Shown here in pieces: positions 41,085 through 50,805 of a DNA stretch of 64,000 bases (the stretch's first letter is position 1; each line of letters opens with the position of its first letter). Below the pieces are notes generated by a model, which worked only from the letters and a program-made list of their open reading frames with translations, did no database searches and was not told the DNA's origin. Origin of the DNA: Akkermansia sp. Lineage in GTDB: Bacteria; Verrucomicrobiota; Verrucomicrobiia; Verrucomicrobiales; Akkermansiaceae. The position numbers and the translations under genes were made by a program. The stretch lies in the NCBI GenBank assembly GCA_017415995.1, contig JAFQDN010000021.1:1-64000 (forward strand), read 5' to 3'.

Positions 41085-42779
41085 TCAGGCGTATTCAATG
41101 GTTTTGCGTTGTTTTTCCAAATCAGCAATGCGCACCAAAGCAGCATCAATATTCTCGCAGATGTTGTCCTCGCCCAGAGCCTCAATAAACATCTTATCAC
41201 GGCGAATCACCTTAATGGGATGCGCTTGTACGCCGCAAAGCAAGAGCGTGACGTTGTGACGTCGGCAATAGGATAAGAAGTCCTCCAACACATGCAACCC
41301 GGAGGCATCCAACGCCGGCACCAAGCGCATGCGCAACAAAATGTAGTCGACATCATGCTCCAGGGCTCGGAACACGCGGTCCTTAAACTGCTCCACCGCA
41401 CCGAAGAAGAACGGCCCCTGAATGTCAAACACTTCCACATTGTCCGGAATATGGCGCAAATAACGGGAACGGGAGGGCACCTCCTCCGGGTCATCCCCCT
41501 CAATCTCGCTGGAGATGGACTCCACATTGCTGATTTGAGCCATACGCCCGATGAAGAGCAAGGCAGCCAGAATAACACCTACTTCCACTGCTACAACCAA
41601 ATCTATCAGCACCGTCAGGATGAAGGTGATGAGCAACACGGCGCGGTCTTGGCGAGGACCGGTCATCAGGTGGGAGAAGGTGCTCACCTCCGCCATATTC
41701 CAGCACACGATTGCCAAAATTCCGGCCAATGCAGGCAACGGTACAATGGCGGCGTACTGCCCTGCCAGCATCAGAATCAGCAGCAGCGTAACGGCGTGTA
41801 TAATACCGGATACCGGAGTTTTACCACCGGCTCGAATGTTGGTGGCCGTGCGAGCAATGGCTCCGGTAGCAGGCAAACCGCCAAACAGAGCGGAGGCTAT
41901 ATTACCCGCGCCCTGGCCGATAAGCTCAGTATTCGGGTGGTGGCGGGAGCCCGTCATGCCGTCTGCCACACTGGCACTCAGCAGTGATTCTATGGCGGCC
42001 AACAAGGCGATAACGAAGGCGGGTTTCACCAGCTCCGGCAAATGTGCCCACTCAAATGACGGGAACTCCGGCAGAGGCAAGCCATGAGGCAACTCACCAA
42101 AGCGGGAGCCTATCGTCTCCACCGGCAAATCACAACATGCACAGATTACCGTGCTCACCAACATGCCCACCAGCATGAACGGGGCTCGCGGAAAATACCG
42201 CCGCGTCACCAAAATCACGACGATGGTCAGCACGGAAATACCCAACGCCCACCAGTTAACCGTGTGAAAATAATTGAAATAGCAAGCCCACTTTGCAATG
42301 AAATCCGCCGGCACTGCCTCCGGAATAGTCAAGCCCAGCAAATCCTTAATTTGAGTGCAGAAAATGGTAACAGCTATACCCGAGGTAAAACCGGTAGTCA
42401 CCGGAAAGGGAATAAACTTGATGAGAGCCCCCATACGTAGCAGGCCGAACAAAATGAGGAAAATGCCCGCCATAAGCGTGCACAGGATGAGCCCACTCAT
42501 CCCGAAACTGCCTACCACACCGGCAATAATCACCACGAATGCCCCGGTGGGGCCACCTATCTGGAACTTACTGCCACCCAGCAGGGAAATCATGAAACCG
42601 GCCACAACGGCCGTCACCAATCCCGTAGACGGTGTTATCTCCGCGCAACCGCAAGCTATGGCAAAAGCCATGGCTAACGGCAATGCTACCACCCCCACAG
42701 TCAGGCCCGCTGTCAGGTCAGAGAGGAAGGTCTTCCTATTGTACTCCTTGAGAGCTTTGAAAAAACTCGGTGCGTGCAT
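41085..42779 (-). CDS. SulP-family anion transporter with STAS domain
   Basis: A 564-residue protein from ATG 42779; the frame extends upstream to 42869 but those residues are Cys-rich and unlike the family. It has about 12 to 14 membrane helices, with SDLTAGLTVGVVALPLAMAFAIACG at the start of the core, GPTGAFVVIIAGVV and TGFTSGIAVTIF. The C-terminal STAS domain contains VEVFDIQGPFFFGAVEQF and LRMRLVPALDASGLHVLEDF. It takes up sulfate, bicarbonate or a dicarboxylate; specificity cannot be read. It diverges from the Aas-like gene. Confidence 0.92.
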   Translation of the reverse strand: MHAPSFFKALKEYNRKTFLSDLTAGLTVGVVALPLAMAFAIACGCAEITPSTGLVTAVVAGFMISLLGGSKFQIGGPTGAFVVIIAGVVGSFGMSGLILCTLMAGIFLILFGLLRMGALIKFIPFPVTTGFTSGIAVTIFCTQIKDLLGLTIPEAVPADFIAKWACYFNYFHTVNWWALGISVLTIVVILVTRRYFPRAPFMLVGMLVSTVICACCDLPVETIGSRFGELPHGLPLPEFPSFEWAHLPELVKPAFVIALLAAIESLLSASVADGMTGSRHHPNTELIGQGAGNIASALFGGLPATGAIARTATNIRAGGKTPVSGIIHAVTLLLILMLAGQYAAIVPLPALAGILAIVCWNMAEVSTFSHLMTGPRQDRAVLLITFILTVLIDLVVAVEVGVILAALLFIGRMAQISNVESISSEIEGDDPEEVPSRSRYLRHIPDNVEVFDIQGPFFFGAVEQFKDRVFRALEHDVDYILLRMRLVPALDASGLHVLEDFLSYCRRHNVTLLLCGVQAHPIKVIRRDKMFIEALGEDNICENIDAALVRIADLEKQRKTIEYA

Positions 42780-42890
42780 CTCTAACACGCAATATACGCC
42801 TGCAATCCGTTTTTGTAAAGCAATATCGTAACATTCGGGGCAAGATTTCCCGCAAATCACCTCCGGCATCCCGTTTTATGTGAATTCTCA

Positions 42891-42920
42891 TTGACAACGC
42901 CGATTGTTATCCTGTATAAT
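42891..42920 (+). promoter_or_regulatory. Promoter of the Aas-like gene, leaderless start
   Basis: TTGACA (42891-42896), 18 bp, TATAAT (42915-42920), then nine bases to ATG 42930. The predicted leader is about 3 nt. This favours ATG 42930 over the upstream in-frame start at 42891. Confidence 0.8.
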
Positions 42921-42929
42921 CAGGCTATC

Positions 42930-45095
42930 ATGGCAAAGGTTCACATTACCGGCTTGGAAAATCTTCAGTCCGTCCCCTCACTCTACCTACCGAACAGGGT
43001 AGATTGCGATGTTTTAACCGAGATAGAGAAAAGGCTCGGGGGTGAAGGGAGTGTAGCATACATGGTAGAGGAAGTACTCAGCCCTGAAAAAGCGGTACAG
43101 CGTTTTCTCCGCAAACGCCGAGTCCTCTCCTTCAACTTCCGCAAGGCCAACGGTAAACTACTGCGTGAGCAACTGCTCAACCTACTGCAGGAAGGGTTGG
43201 ATGTCATCTTTGTACCCGGGCACCCGAACAGCATCATGGGCTGCATCTCGGACGTTCCGATGCCCTTCATGATGCAGCTGGCAGCATTGCACATATCCCC
43301 GGTACCGGTATTTGTGGGGCATTACCGCAACAACATGCTGCGGGCCTTTACCAGTGATAAGACCTACGAATGGACGGAGATATGCATTCTGCCCAAGCTC
43401 AGCCCCGGGCCGTTGACGGGGGAGCGCGTGCTGGAGGCATGGATGGAGGCATCATCCTTGGCATTTGAGCGAAATCCGATATTGGATTGCTCCGTAGCCC
43501 GCCTGCTGGTGGAAGGCATGAGAAAGCACGCCAAGGTGGAGCTCATAGACGGCATGGACGGCTCCTCCCTGCCCTATTACAAGGTATTGGGAGTGGCCAT
43601 GGCATTGGCCAAAGAGCTGAAATCCAAGTATGATGACGCCCGACTCGGCATCATCCTGCCGCCGGGCAAAGGCGGGCTCATCGCCAACTATGCCTGTATA
43701 TTGGCGGGCATAGTACCGGTTAACATCAATTACACCTCCTCGGAGCCGGCATTCAAGAGTATTCTGCGCCAAAGCGGGCTCAAGCACTTCATAACTGCGC
43801 GCACCTTCATGAGCAAGCTGCCGCAGTTCCCATGGCCACAAGGGGATGCCATTATCCACCTCGATAAAACACTCAAAGGCATCGGCATGGCTAAAATTGC
43901 AGGCTGGGTAGCCTTTGCCAGATTCTCGCCGATGGCAATCATCAACATGACCTTCAAGCTGGATGCCCGCAGGGGGGATGATGAGGCAGCGCTGCTCTTC
44001 ACCTCCGGCTCCAGCGGTGAGCCTAAGGGGGTATCGTTCACCCACCGCATGATTGTCGCCAACATGGTACAGCTGCTCAGCAAAGTGTACTTGGAGCCCG
44101 GCAGCCGCTTCCTGTGCAGCCTCCCCATATTCCACAGTTTCGGGCTTACCGTCAGCACCTTGTTACCGCCGGTGTATGGGTTCGGCATGGTTACCTATCC
44201 CTCACCGCTGGAGGCTAAAAACCTCAACGACCTCATTGAGAAATACCGCTGCGCCCTCGTGGTCACCACGCCCACCTTTGCCCGCAGCATGCTGCGCCGC
44301 GCCAAAGCCAACACGTACGATTCCGTGCGCCTCTTCATCGTCGGTGCGGAAAAATTACAACAAAACGTTGCGGATGAGTTCAAGGAGAAGTGCAACGTCA
44401 CCCTGTTGGAAGGCTACGGTCTGACGGAAACCGCCCCCGTATGCGGCGTGAACCTCCAACAGACGGGTCCCACCGAAGAGCAGCCATACTTTGTACCCGG
44501 CTACAAGTTCGGCAGTATCGGCCAAGTGTTACCCGGCATTGCCGTGCGCATAACAGACCCCGATGATGACAACGTACGCCTGACACTCAATGAACAAGGC
44601 ATGATTTGGTTTAAAGGCCCCAATGTATTCAAGGGATACGTAGGGCGCGAGGACCTCAACAAAAACATCTTCCGCGACGGCTGGTTCAAAACGGGAGATT
44701 TGGGCAAGGTGGATCTGAACGGCATACTCACCTTAGGAGGCCGCCGCTCGCGCTTCTCCAAAATCGGGGGCGAAATGGTACCGCACGAGGTAGTAGAGAA
44801 CGCCATTGAGGACTTTGTGCAACACCCGGAGGGCTTTACGGGGCGCGCAGTCGCCGTCATGGGGGTACCGGATGCCCAAAAGGGAGAAGCACTGGTACTG
44901 CTTTCCTGCGTGCACCAATCGCAACTGGCACAGGCCTTGGATGAGATACGTGCCCACTTGGTAGAGAAAGGCTTACCGCGCTTATGGTGTCCGCGCGAGA
45001 TTATTCCCGTGGAGGCCATACCGGCACTACCGACCGGCAAGATGGACCTGCGAGGCTGCCAAATGCTGGCCAATGAGGCATTGGGGATTCATTGA
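42930..45095 (+). CDS. aas: Acyl-ACP synthetase (Aas-like) with degenerate acyltransferase domain
   Basis: A 721-residue protein. The C-terminal ~500 residues are an adenylate-forming synthetase: LLFTSGSSGEPKGVSFTH, LEGYGLTETAPV, FKTGDLGKVD and a C-terminal PTGKMDLRG with the catalytic Lys. The N-terminal ~200 residues line up with PlsC acyltransferases (EGLDVIFVPGHPNS, ISPVPVFVGHYRNN), but the HxxxxD active site reads NRVDCDV. That domain is probably inactive. In E. coli Aas re-acylates lysophospholipid; here fatty-acid activation only is likely. Confidence 0.85.
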   Translation: MAKVHITGLENLQSVPSLYLPNRVDCDVLTEIEKRLGGEGSVAYMVEEVLSPEKAVQRFLRKRRVLSFNFRKANGKLLREQLLNLLQEGLDVIFVPGHPNSIMGCISDVPMPFMMQLAALHISPVPVFVGHYRNNMLRAFTSDKTYEWTEICILPKLSPGPLTGERVLEAWMEASSLAFERNPILDCSVARLLVEGMRKHAKVELIDGMDGSSLPYYKVLGVAMALAKELKSKYDDARLGIILPPGKGGLIANYACILAGIVPVNINYTSSEPAFKSILRQSGLKHFITARTFMSKLPQFPWPQGDAIIHLDKTLKGIGMAKIAGWVAFARFSPMAIINMTFKLDARRGDDEAALLFTSGSSGEPKGVSFTHRMIVANMVQLLSKVYLEPGSRFLCSLPIFHSFGLTVSTLLPPVYGFGMVTYPSPLEAKNLNDLIEKYRCALVVTTPTFARSMLRRAKANTYDSVRLFIVGAEKLQQNVADEFKEKCNVTLLEGYGLTETAPVCGVNLQQTGPTEEQPYFVPGYKFGSIGQVLPGIAVRITDPDDDNVRLTLNEQGMIWFKGPNVFKGYVGREDLNKNIFRDGWFKTGDLGKVDLNGILTLGGRRSRFSKIGGEMVPHEVVENAIEDFVQHPEGFTGRAVAVMGVPDAQKGEALVLLSCVHQSQLAQALDEIRAHLVEKGLPRLWCPREIIPVEAIPALPTGKMDLRGCQMLANEALGIH

Positions 45096-45116
45096 GCAAA
45101 GGCCTGAGCGAATACC

Positions 45117-45701
45117 ATGCACAAACGGATTTTATACAGCGGCATAGCACTGCTCGCCTTGGTGTTGGGGGCGTGCAAAGACCCCTCTGCAGACTCCCGC
45201 ATCGGCACACACCCGCAGCAGGCTCAGCCCCTGCAACTTAACGGAGTGGAAAACCTCCACCGCGTCAGCGCCGAGCTCTACCGCTCCGGGCAGCCGGATA
45301 AGGAAGGATTCACCGCATTGGAGCAAATGGGAATCCGCAGCGTCCTCAACCTGAGAGAGTACCACAAAGATACCCGCAAAGCGCGCCATACCGGGCTGCA
45401 CCTCATGGCCTACCCGGTAGCTGCAGGCGAGGTAACAGAAGCCGATGTGGAAAACTGCCTGCGCCTTATTGCAGCCGCCCCCAAACCCGTGTTGGTACAT
45501 TGCTGGCACGGCTCGGACCGCACGGGCATCATCGTTGCGGCCTACCGCATTGTGTATGAAGGCCGCAGTGTGGAGGAAGCAGAGAGCGAATTCCGGGCTG
45601 ACACCTACGGCCACCACGAGTTCTGGTATGGCAACTTGGTGCGCCTCCTGCGCTCCACCGACTGGCAAGCCATGCGGCAACGCCTGAATGCCAAAGGTTA
45701 A
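45117..45701 (+). CDS. Tyrosine/dual-specificity phosphatase lipoprotein
   Basis: A 194-residue protein. A lipobox (ALLALVLGAC, Cys about 18) predicts outer-membrane or periplasmic lipoprotein export. The catalytic C(X)5R is HCWHGSDRTG, with Asp general-acid candidates upstream, and RSGQPDKEGFTALEQMGIRSVLNLR is typical of the DSP family. It may act on periplasmic phosphates or phosphoinositide-like compounds; the substrate is unknown. It follows aas by 21 bp. Confidence 0.88.
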   Translation: MHKRILYSGIALLALVLGACKDPSADSRIGTHPQQAQPLQLNGVENLHRVSAELYRSGQPDKEGFTALEQMGIRSVLNLREYHKDTRKARHTGLHLMAYPVAAGEVTEADVENCLRLIAAAPKPVLVHCWHGSDRTGIIVAAYRIVYEGRSVEEAESEFRADTYGHHEFWYGNLVRLLRSTDWQAMRQRLNAKG

Positions 45702-45735
45702 TCGGGGAAACATTTCCTTTTTTACAGAGTAAGAA

Positions 45736-45759
45736 CCGGGAAACATTGCTGTTTCCCGG
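45736..45759. terminator. Hairpin between convergent genes
   Basis: CCGGGAAACA and TGTTTCCCGG form a perfect 10-bp stem with a TTGC loop. No T-run follows directly, but TTCTATTTATTATTC comes about 10 bp later on the plus strand. It probably separates the phosphatase and EF-hand transcripts. Confidence 0.6.
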
Positions 45760-45804
45760 CTCCAACTCGCTTCTATTTATTATTCTCCTGAGTAGTCGGC
45801 AACT

Positions 45805-46353
45805 TTACTCTTGAGGGGCTTCCGGCATAGGTGCAGGAGCATCCTCACCGGGCTGCATACCACCACGGGGAGCACGCTTGCCATGGCGGTGGCCATGGTG
45901 GCCGCCCTTATGGTGGCGTCTATCCTTGCGTGCAGCCTCGCGCTCCTCATCGCTCAATTTGCCGTCTTTATCAGCATCGTACTTTTCAAGCATGCGGGCG
46001 CGCATGGCCTCTCCGGCAGCCTTACGCTCTTCTTCATTGAGTTTGCCGTCTTTATCAGCATCATACTGCTCCACGAACTCGCGCGGCATGCCGGGTTTGC
46101 CGGGGTGATCCCCCTCCGGACCGTGAGGACCACGGGGACCACGCTTACCGCGGTGCTGCTCCATATCGGCTTTCATAGCAGCCTTTTCCTCATCGCTGAG
46201 CTTGCCGTCTTTATCAGCATCATACTTTTCGAGCATTTTCTTGTGAAAATCCTCACGGCTCGGCGGCTGCGGGCGCTCCCCCGTCCCGGGAAGCTCCTGC
46301 TGAGCAAAAGCAGGCAGTACTGCCAACACTGTTAACGCAATTAGCTTATTCAT
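45805..46353 (-). CDS. Secreted EF-hand protein
   Basis: A 182-residue protein with a signal peptide (KLIALTVLAVLPAFAQ). Three canonical EF-hand loops follow, DADKDGKLSDEEK, DADKDGKLNEEER and DADKDGKLSDEER, each with Asp/Asp/Asp/Glu calcium ligands. The linkers are Gly/His/Arg-rich, and the C-terminus is Pro/Glu-rich. It should bind calcium in the periplasm. The DNA of the three loops is nearly repeated. Confidence 0.92.
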   Translation of the reverse strand: MNKLIALTVLAVLPAFAQQELPGTGERPQPPSREDFHKKMLEKYDADKDGKLSDEEKAAMKADMEQHRGKRGPRGPHGPEGDHPGKPGMPREFVEQYDADKDGKLNEEERKAAGEAMRARMLEKYDADKDGKLSDEEREAARKDRRHHKGGHHGHRHGKRAPRGGMQPGEDAPAPMPEAPQE

Positions 46354-46493
46354 TTTATTATGTTAATTGTGAGTTGATTGAGAGAAAGAGAGCCTTTTTT
46401 ATCAGACACTCTACAGCCTAGAACGCAAGCGGAGCATTTTTTCTACACCTCACGCACAATTTTTTGAAAAAAATCCTCACAGCGGGGGATTAT

Positions 46494-48677
46494 TCAGAGA
46501 CCGAGGGCATTCAGGAAGGCCTCAGTTTTTGGGGAACGCCCCATAAAGCCGCGGTACAACTCAGCAGCCGGGCGGGAATTGCCGGGCTCTAACACAGCTC
46601 GGCGGTAACTTTTGCCTACGGCAGAATTGCGAATGCCTTGCTGATGGAATACGGCAAAAACATCAGCAGACATCACCTCCGCCAATGCGTATGAGTAAAA
46701 ACAGGCATCGTACCCGACTGTCATACAATGCGGTAGGTTACGCAACACGGAAGGAAGAGGCGTACGCGTCGGCGGCAACCACGGCTCCAGCAAAGCCTGC
46801 ATGGCTTCATCCAATTCCCGGCCGAGGAACTTTTCCGCATAGTGGGTATGCAGCTCCAAATCCTCCTTTGCTGCCAACAGACTCGTCAGGTACTCATCCG
46901 CCATTTGAGCATAGCGCGATGCAGCCAGTTTTTCCGCAAGTTCGCGTGGCAAAGGCTCATCGGTCCGGTAATGGCGGGCAAAGGAGCACAAAGCATCCGG
47001 CTGCCAAGTCCAATTTTCATGCAAATGGCTGGGGAGCTCCACAAAATCAATTGCTTGCTTGGCGGCGGCAAGCTCACGCAACTCAGAGCGGCCGAGTATC
47101 AGGTGCAATACGTGCCCGAACTCGTGAAAAAGAGTACGCACCTCCAAATGGCTGAGCAATTTCGGCATTCCCTCGCTCGGCGGGGTCAGATTAAGCATCA
47201 TGACGACCAATTGCGGGACTCGCTTTGTACCATCCTCAAGCAAAGCCTCCATTGTAAGGCTTTGGCTCCAGCTGAGGGACTGTTTGCCTTGGCGCGAGTA
47301 TAAATCCAGATAAAATGAACCGCAATATTCGCCACCGGCGGCATCATGCACGGCAAATACGCGCACGGAAGGATGCCACACACTCACCTTGCCGCTCGGT
47401 ACGGGCTGTGAAGGCGGCACATAGGCTGCCGGCAGCTCCGTTATCCGCAAGCCATACAGCTCCCCGAAAAGCGAGAACATGCCCTGCAACACGTTTTCCT
47501 GCTCAAAATAGGGGCGCAGAGCAGCGGAATTGAAGCGTTGCTCGGACTCCCTCAATTTTGCTTTCAAGTACTCAATATCCCAGGGATTGATGGTATCCGT
47601 CGCTTTTCCGTAAAGCTCTGCGGCGCCTTGCAACAATGCAGCATTGCGAGAAGCTGCATACGGTGCAAAGCGGTGCAGCATCCCGTCCACAAACGCCAAC
47701 GCCCGGTCACTGTCACCCATCATGCGATCCTTCAACTTATAGTCCGCATGGTTATTGTAGCCCTCCAACCGCGCTAACTCCCACCGGATGTGAGCTATGC
47801 GCAGCACAATGTCCGCATTCTTCTTCCCGGGAGCCTGTGCGGCTTCCCAACAACGGCGGCGGGTGGACTCTACCGAACACTGCCGCAACACCTCGTTGAC
47901 GGCGTTCCCTTTGATGGTAATGAGCCAAACAGGATGCTCTGCCGTACCGAGTCCGCGCTGAAGCGCCGCTTGTTTCAACGCCTCACACAGATAGGGAGAT
48001 ACGCCGGCAAGCTCCTCACGATTACGGATAATGACATCCACATTCTCCTTGGCGCGGTAGATATTGGATTCATAGATACCCAACAGTTTTCGGAGCTCGT
48101 TTTGCAAATCAAACTTTTTTTTGTTCTCCTCAGGGCTGAGCGTGCGCCCCCCGAACCCTTGCAGCACGAGGCGGATAAAGCGTTGTTTTTCGGCGGGGAG
48201 TGTTTTAACCCAAGGCTTTTCCGCAGCGGAACGCAAAAGGTGAACAATGCGGGCATCGTAGAACAGCTCGGCAGCACAGGCAACCATGCGAGGCTTCACA
48301 CGGCTTATAACCGATGACCATGCCGCCGACACATTGCATGCGGAGCACAAATGAAACGCATAGAGTTCCAACTGCGCTATCTCCGTCAAGCAGTCATGGT
48401 AATAGCGGAAGGTGTTGTCAAAATTGGCGCTTTCCGGGGTAACGGAGTGCAGTTTTTGCATGCGCTCCCTCGCCCGAAAAATGACCATATCAGCCGCATC
48501 TGAGTATTGCTGAGGGGTCATGGCCGCCCAGTCAGGGTACGCCGCTACCGGTAAAAACGGCTGTTCAGCTACCGGCGTAGTCACCTCAGCAAGCGCGGGC
48601 TCTACGGCACTCGCCTTGCAACAAAAAATACCGGCAATCAGAAGCGCCAGCCCCTGCACTTGCACTCGCAGCTTCAT
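46494..48677 (-). CDS. Secreted M3-family metallopeptidase
   Basis: A 727-residue protein with a signal peptide (VQGLALLIAGIFCCKASA). The zinc site TLFHEFGHVLHLILG supplies HExxH in HEFGH form, with a downstream ELPSHLHENW as the third-ligand Glu region. It matches oligopeptidase A/Dcp-like enzymes in length. It would digest short peptides in the periplasm. It begins 5 bp after the GH20 stop, so a joint role in glycoprotein or mucin breakdown is reasonable. Confidence 0.92.
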   Translation of the reverse strand: MKLRVQVQGLALLIAGIFCCKASAVEPALAEVTTPVAEQPFLPVAAYPDWAAMTPQQYSDAADMVIFRARERMQKLHSVTPESANFDNTFRYYHDCLTEIAQLELYAFHLCSACNVSAAWSSVISRVKPRMVACAAELFYDARIVHLLRSAAEKPWVKTLPAEKQRFIRLVLQGFGGRTLSPEENKKKFDLQNELRKLLGIYESNIYRAKENVDVIIRNREELAGVSPYLCEALKQAALQRGLGTAEHPVWLITIKGNAVNEVLRQCSVESTRRRCWEAAQAPGKKNADIVLRIAHIRWELARLEGYNNHADYKLKDRMMGDSDRALAFVDGMLHRFAPYAASRNAALLQGAAELYGKATDTINPWDIEYLKAKLRESEQRFNSAALRPYFEQENVLQGMFSLFGELYGLRITELPAAYVPPSQPVPSGKVSVWHPSVRVFAVHDAAGGEYCGSFYLDLYSRQGKQSLSWSQSLTMEALLEDGTKRVPQLVVMMLNLTPPSEGMPKLLSHLEVRTLFHEFGHVLHLILGRSELRELAAAKQAIDFVELPSHLHENWTWQPDALCSFARHYRTDEPLPRELAEKLAASRYAQMADEYLTSLLAAKEDLELHTHYAEKFLGRELDEAMQALLEPWLPPTRTPLPSVLRNLPHCMTVGYDACFYSYALAEVMSADVFAVFHQQGIRNSAVGKSYRRAVLEPGNSRPAAELYRGFMGRSPKTEAFLNALGL

Positions 48678-48682
48678 GAGTT

Positions 48683-50734
48683 TCAGTCCTTAACCGGAAT
48701 CAGAGATACCCCCCACGATTGGAACTCCCCGACGTAGGGCTGCTCAATGATAAAGGTGTTATCCCCCTGTTGCAATTCAAACTCTACGGGGTCAAGCATC
48801 CACCACACCTCCTCAAGCTCCAGAGGCTTCTCGAACTGCCAGGCATTGCCGGCCAAGCGATTTTTCCCGGCGTGACGATAAGTACGGGGATTCTGCAACT
48901 CTTTACCGTTAAGCCATATGCGGGTGCCGCATTGTGACCATTTGCCGTTTTCCGGCACGCCGGAGTAGCGTCTGTTGGAGCGAGCAGGAGCATCAAAGCC
49001 CACCATAAACTTATATTTGCCGGCTTTTTTCACGCTCACGGTCGTGACAGCCCACACCGTATGGCCGGGTTTTGTACCGGAGAACATACCCAAGTACCCG
49101 GTGTCCGGGCGGGTACGGAAATACAGGTTGGCACAATGAGCCGGGCGAGTTGCTAACCCGGACAAGTCTCCGGACAACACAGTTTTGCGCACAGCATCCG
49201 CCTGAGCCGTTGCCACGGGTTCCACCACCGTCCAGCGCATACCGGACTCCGGCTCCACGCGGAATGCCTCATCTTCAAAAAAGCAGCGGCGCAATTGTTG
49301 CATACGCTGCTCAAAGGAAGCGTAGGCCTTGCCGGCGGGGGTATCGGCAGCAGGCATTTCCAGCGGCAAGGCATCACCATTAGCGGCACCGCCTTGCCAG
49401 GAACGCTCCACCATGGCCATCAGCCCCGGCCACATGGTGCACATGCCCGGTATATAAGCTTTGTCATCGACCTTACCATCCGGCCATATGCAAATAATCG
49501 TGCCCAGTTTCTTATCGTCACCACGGGCCGAGCCGCAGGGGCGCATAAAGAAGTAACGGCGCACCAGCAATGCGGGATCCAGCAGGTTGGAATATCCCAT
49601 GGTTGAATCAAACGCGCGCCGCTTAATGCGCTCCGGGACAATGGATTTTGCCACCATATCGGCCCCCTCGCCCCAGCGTTGTTCAATGGAGTGCTCACCG
49701 ACGGGCAAATCACGGGTGCTGGCCCATTGCATGGGAGTGCGGCCGTTTTTCTGTAAAATCTGAGTAACAAAGCCCACAAACTGAGCCGCATTCGGGATTT
49801 TCACCTCGTCTGCCCCAAAGTGCACAATCGGGCACATCTCCTTGGGAATCTCGCGGCAAAACTCCTCCAAAAGCTCTCCGACAATCTTCATACCTTCCTC
49901 GGAGTGCATGGCAAACCCGAAAGTGCGGTTAAAGTAGGCGCTGTGCCCGGGCATATCCAACTCCGGGATAATGAGGATATTACGCTCCGCTGCATACTCA
50001 AACACCTCACGAATTTCTGCATAGGTATAAGTGTCATCCTTATCACGTGTGCGGAATTTGGGGTCGTTGAGGCGCGGGTATGCCTTGCACTCCACATGCC
50101 AGGCAGGGTTATCCGTAAGGTGCCAATGGAAAAGATTGACCTTGAGCAAGGCGGCAAGCTCCAGCTCTTTCTTCAGGCGCGCCACGGAGCGGAAATTGCG
50201 TCCGCAGTCCTGCATGTAGCCACGGTAGCGGAAGGCAGGCCAATCCTTAATGGTGCACACGGGAATCTGCTGTCCCTTGGAGGTAGCCACCAACTGCCGC
50301 AAAGTCTGCAAGCCGTTGAAAAGCCCGGCTTCATGAACGGCTTTAATCAGTATATCCTTGCCGGACACCTCCAACACATACCCCTCCTCGGCGTGTTCTG
50401 CCGGCAAAGCATCAGCCTCCAAACGGCATGTCACCGTCACGGTGCCTTTCTTCCCTTTCGTTGTAAATCCGGCATCTTTCAGCGCAGCCTGCACCATTTT
50501 TCCGCTTACATCCCCCGTAAAATGCCAACCTTTTCCGCTTACCGACAAAGCACCTTTTTTTCCGTACTCCACACTCTGAGGGAACGGAATCACAGCCATC
50601 CGGCGCTCTGCCTGCAAATCATGGGGTGATTTCCACGTCTCAGCCTGCACCGCAGCATCAGTACCGGCATCCTGAGCCGTTGCAACGGCTCCACTCAACA
50701 AACACAGCGCTGCTCTGAAGATTGTCTTTAGCAT
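48683..50734 (-). CDS. Secreted GH20 beta-N-acetylhexosaminidase
   Basis: A 683-residue protein with a signal peptide (FRAALCLLSGAVATAQ). A GH20b domain (about 50-160) is followed by the barrel: YRGYMQDCGRNF, LFHWHLTDNPAWHVECKAYP and CPIVHFGADEVKI, where the Asp-Glu pair is catalytic. The C-terminal ~180 residues are beta-rich and may bind carbohydrate. It hydrolyses terminal GlcNAc or GalNAc of mucins. It is the first gene of a two-gene operon with the M3 peptidase. Confidence 0.94.
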   Translation of the reverse strand: MLKTIFRAALCLLSGAVATAQDAGTDAAVQAETWKSPHDLQAERRMAVIPFPQSVEYGKKGALSVSGKGWHFTGDVSGKMVQAALKDAGFTTKGKKGTVTVTCRLEADALPAEHAEEGYVLEVSGKDILIKAVHEAGLFNGLQTLRQLVATSKGQQIPVCTIKDWPAFRYRGYMQDCGRNFRSVARLKKELELAALLKVNLFHWHLTDNPAWHVECKAYPRLNDPKFRTRDKDDTYTYAEIREVFEYAAERNILIIPELDMPGHSAYFNRTFGFAMHSEEGMKIVGELLEEFCREIPKEMCPIVHFGADEVKIPNAAQFVGFVTQILQKNGRTPMQWASTRDLPVGEHSIEQRWGEGADMVAKSIVPERIKRRAFDSTMGYSNLLDPALLVRRYFFMRPCGSARGDDKKLGTIICIWPDGKVDDKAYIPGMCTMWPGLMAMVERSWQGGAANGDALPLEMPAADTPAGKAYASFEQRMQQLRRCFFEDEAFRVEPESGMRWTVVEPVATAQADAVRKTVLSGDLSGLATRPAHCANLYFRTRPDTGYLGMFSGTKPGHTVWAVTTVSVKKAGKYKFMVGFDAPARSNRRYSGVPENGKWSQCGTRIWLNGKELQNPRTYRHAGKNRLAGNAWQFEKPLELEEVWWMLDPVEFELQQGDNTFIIEQPYVGEFQSWGVSLIPVKD

Positions 50735-50740
50735 ACCATC

Positions 50741-50770
50741 TGTTTACCACAGCCCCCCCTCTGCTGTCAA
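50741..50770 (-). promoter_or_regulatory. Promoter of GH20-M3 operon, leaderless start
   Basis: TTGACA (50770-50765), 18 bp, TAAACA (50746-50741), then six bases to ATG 50734. The predicted transcription start is the A of the ATG. Confidence 0.65.
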
Positions 50771-50805
50771 GTGCATTTTGCACCTGTGCTTGCTTGTTTA
50801 TCCGC

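Noticed and set aside
45900-46260. Short DNA repeats in the EF-hand gene
   Set aside because: They follow from three similar EF-hand loops, not from an independent repeat element.
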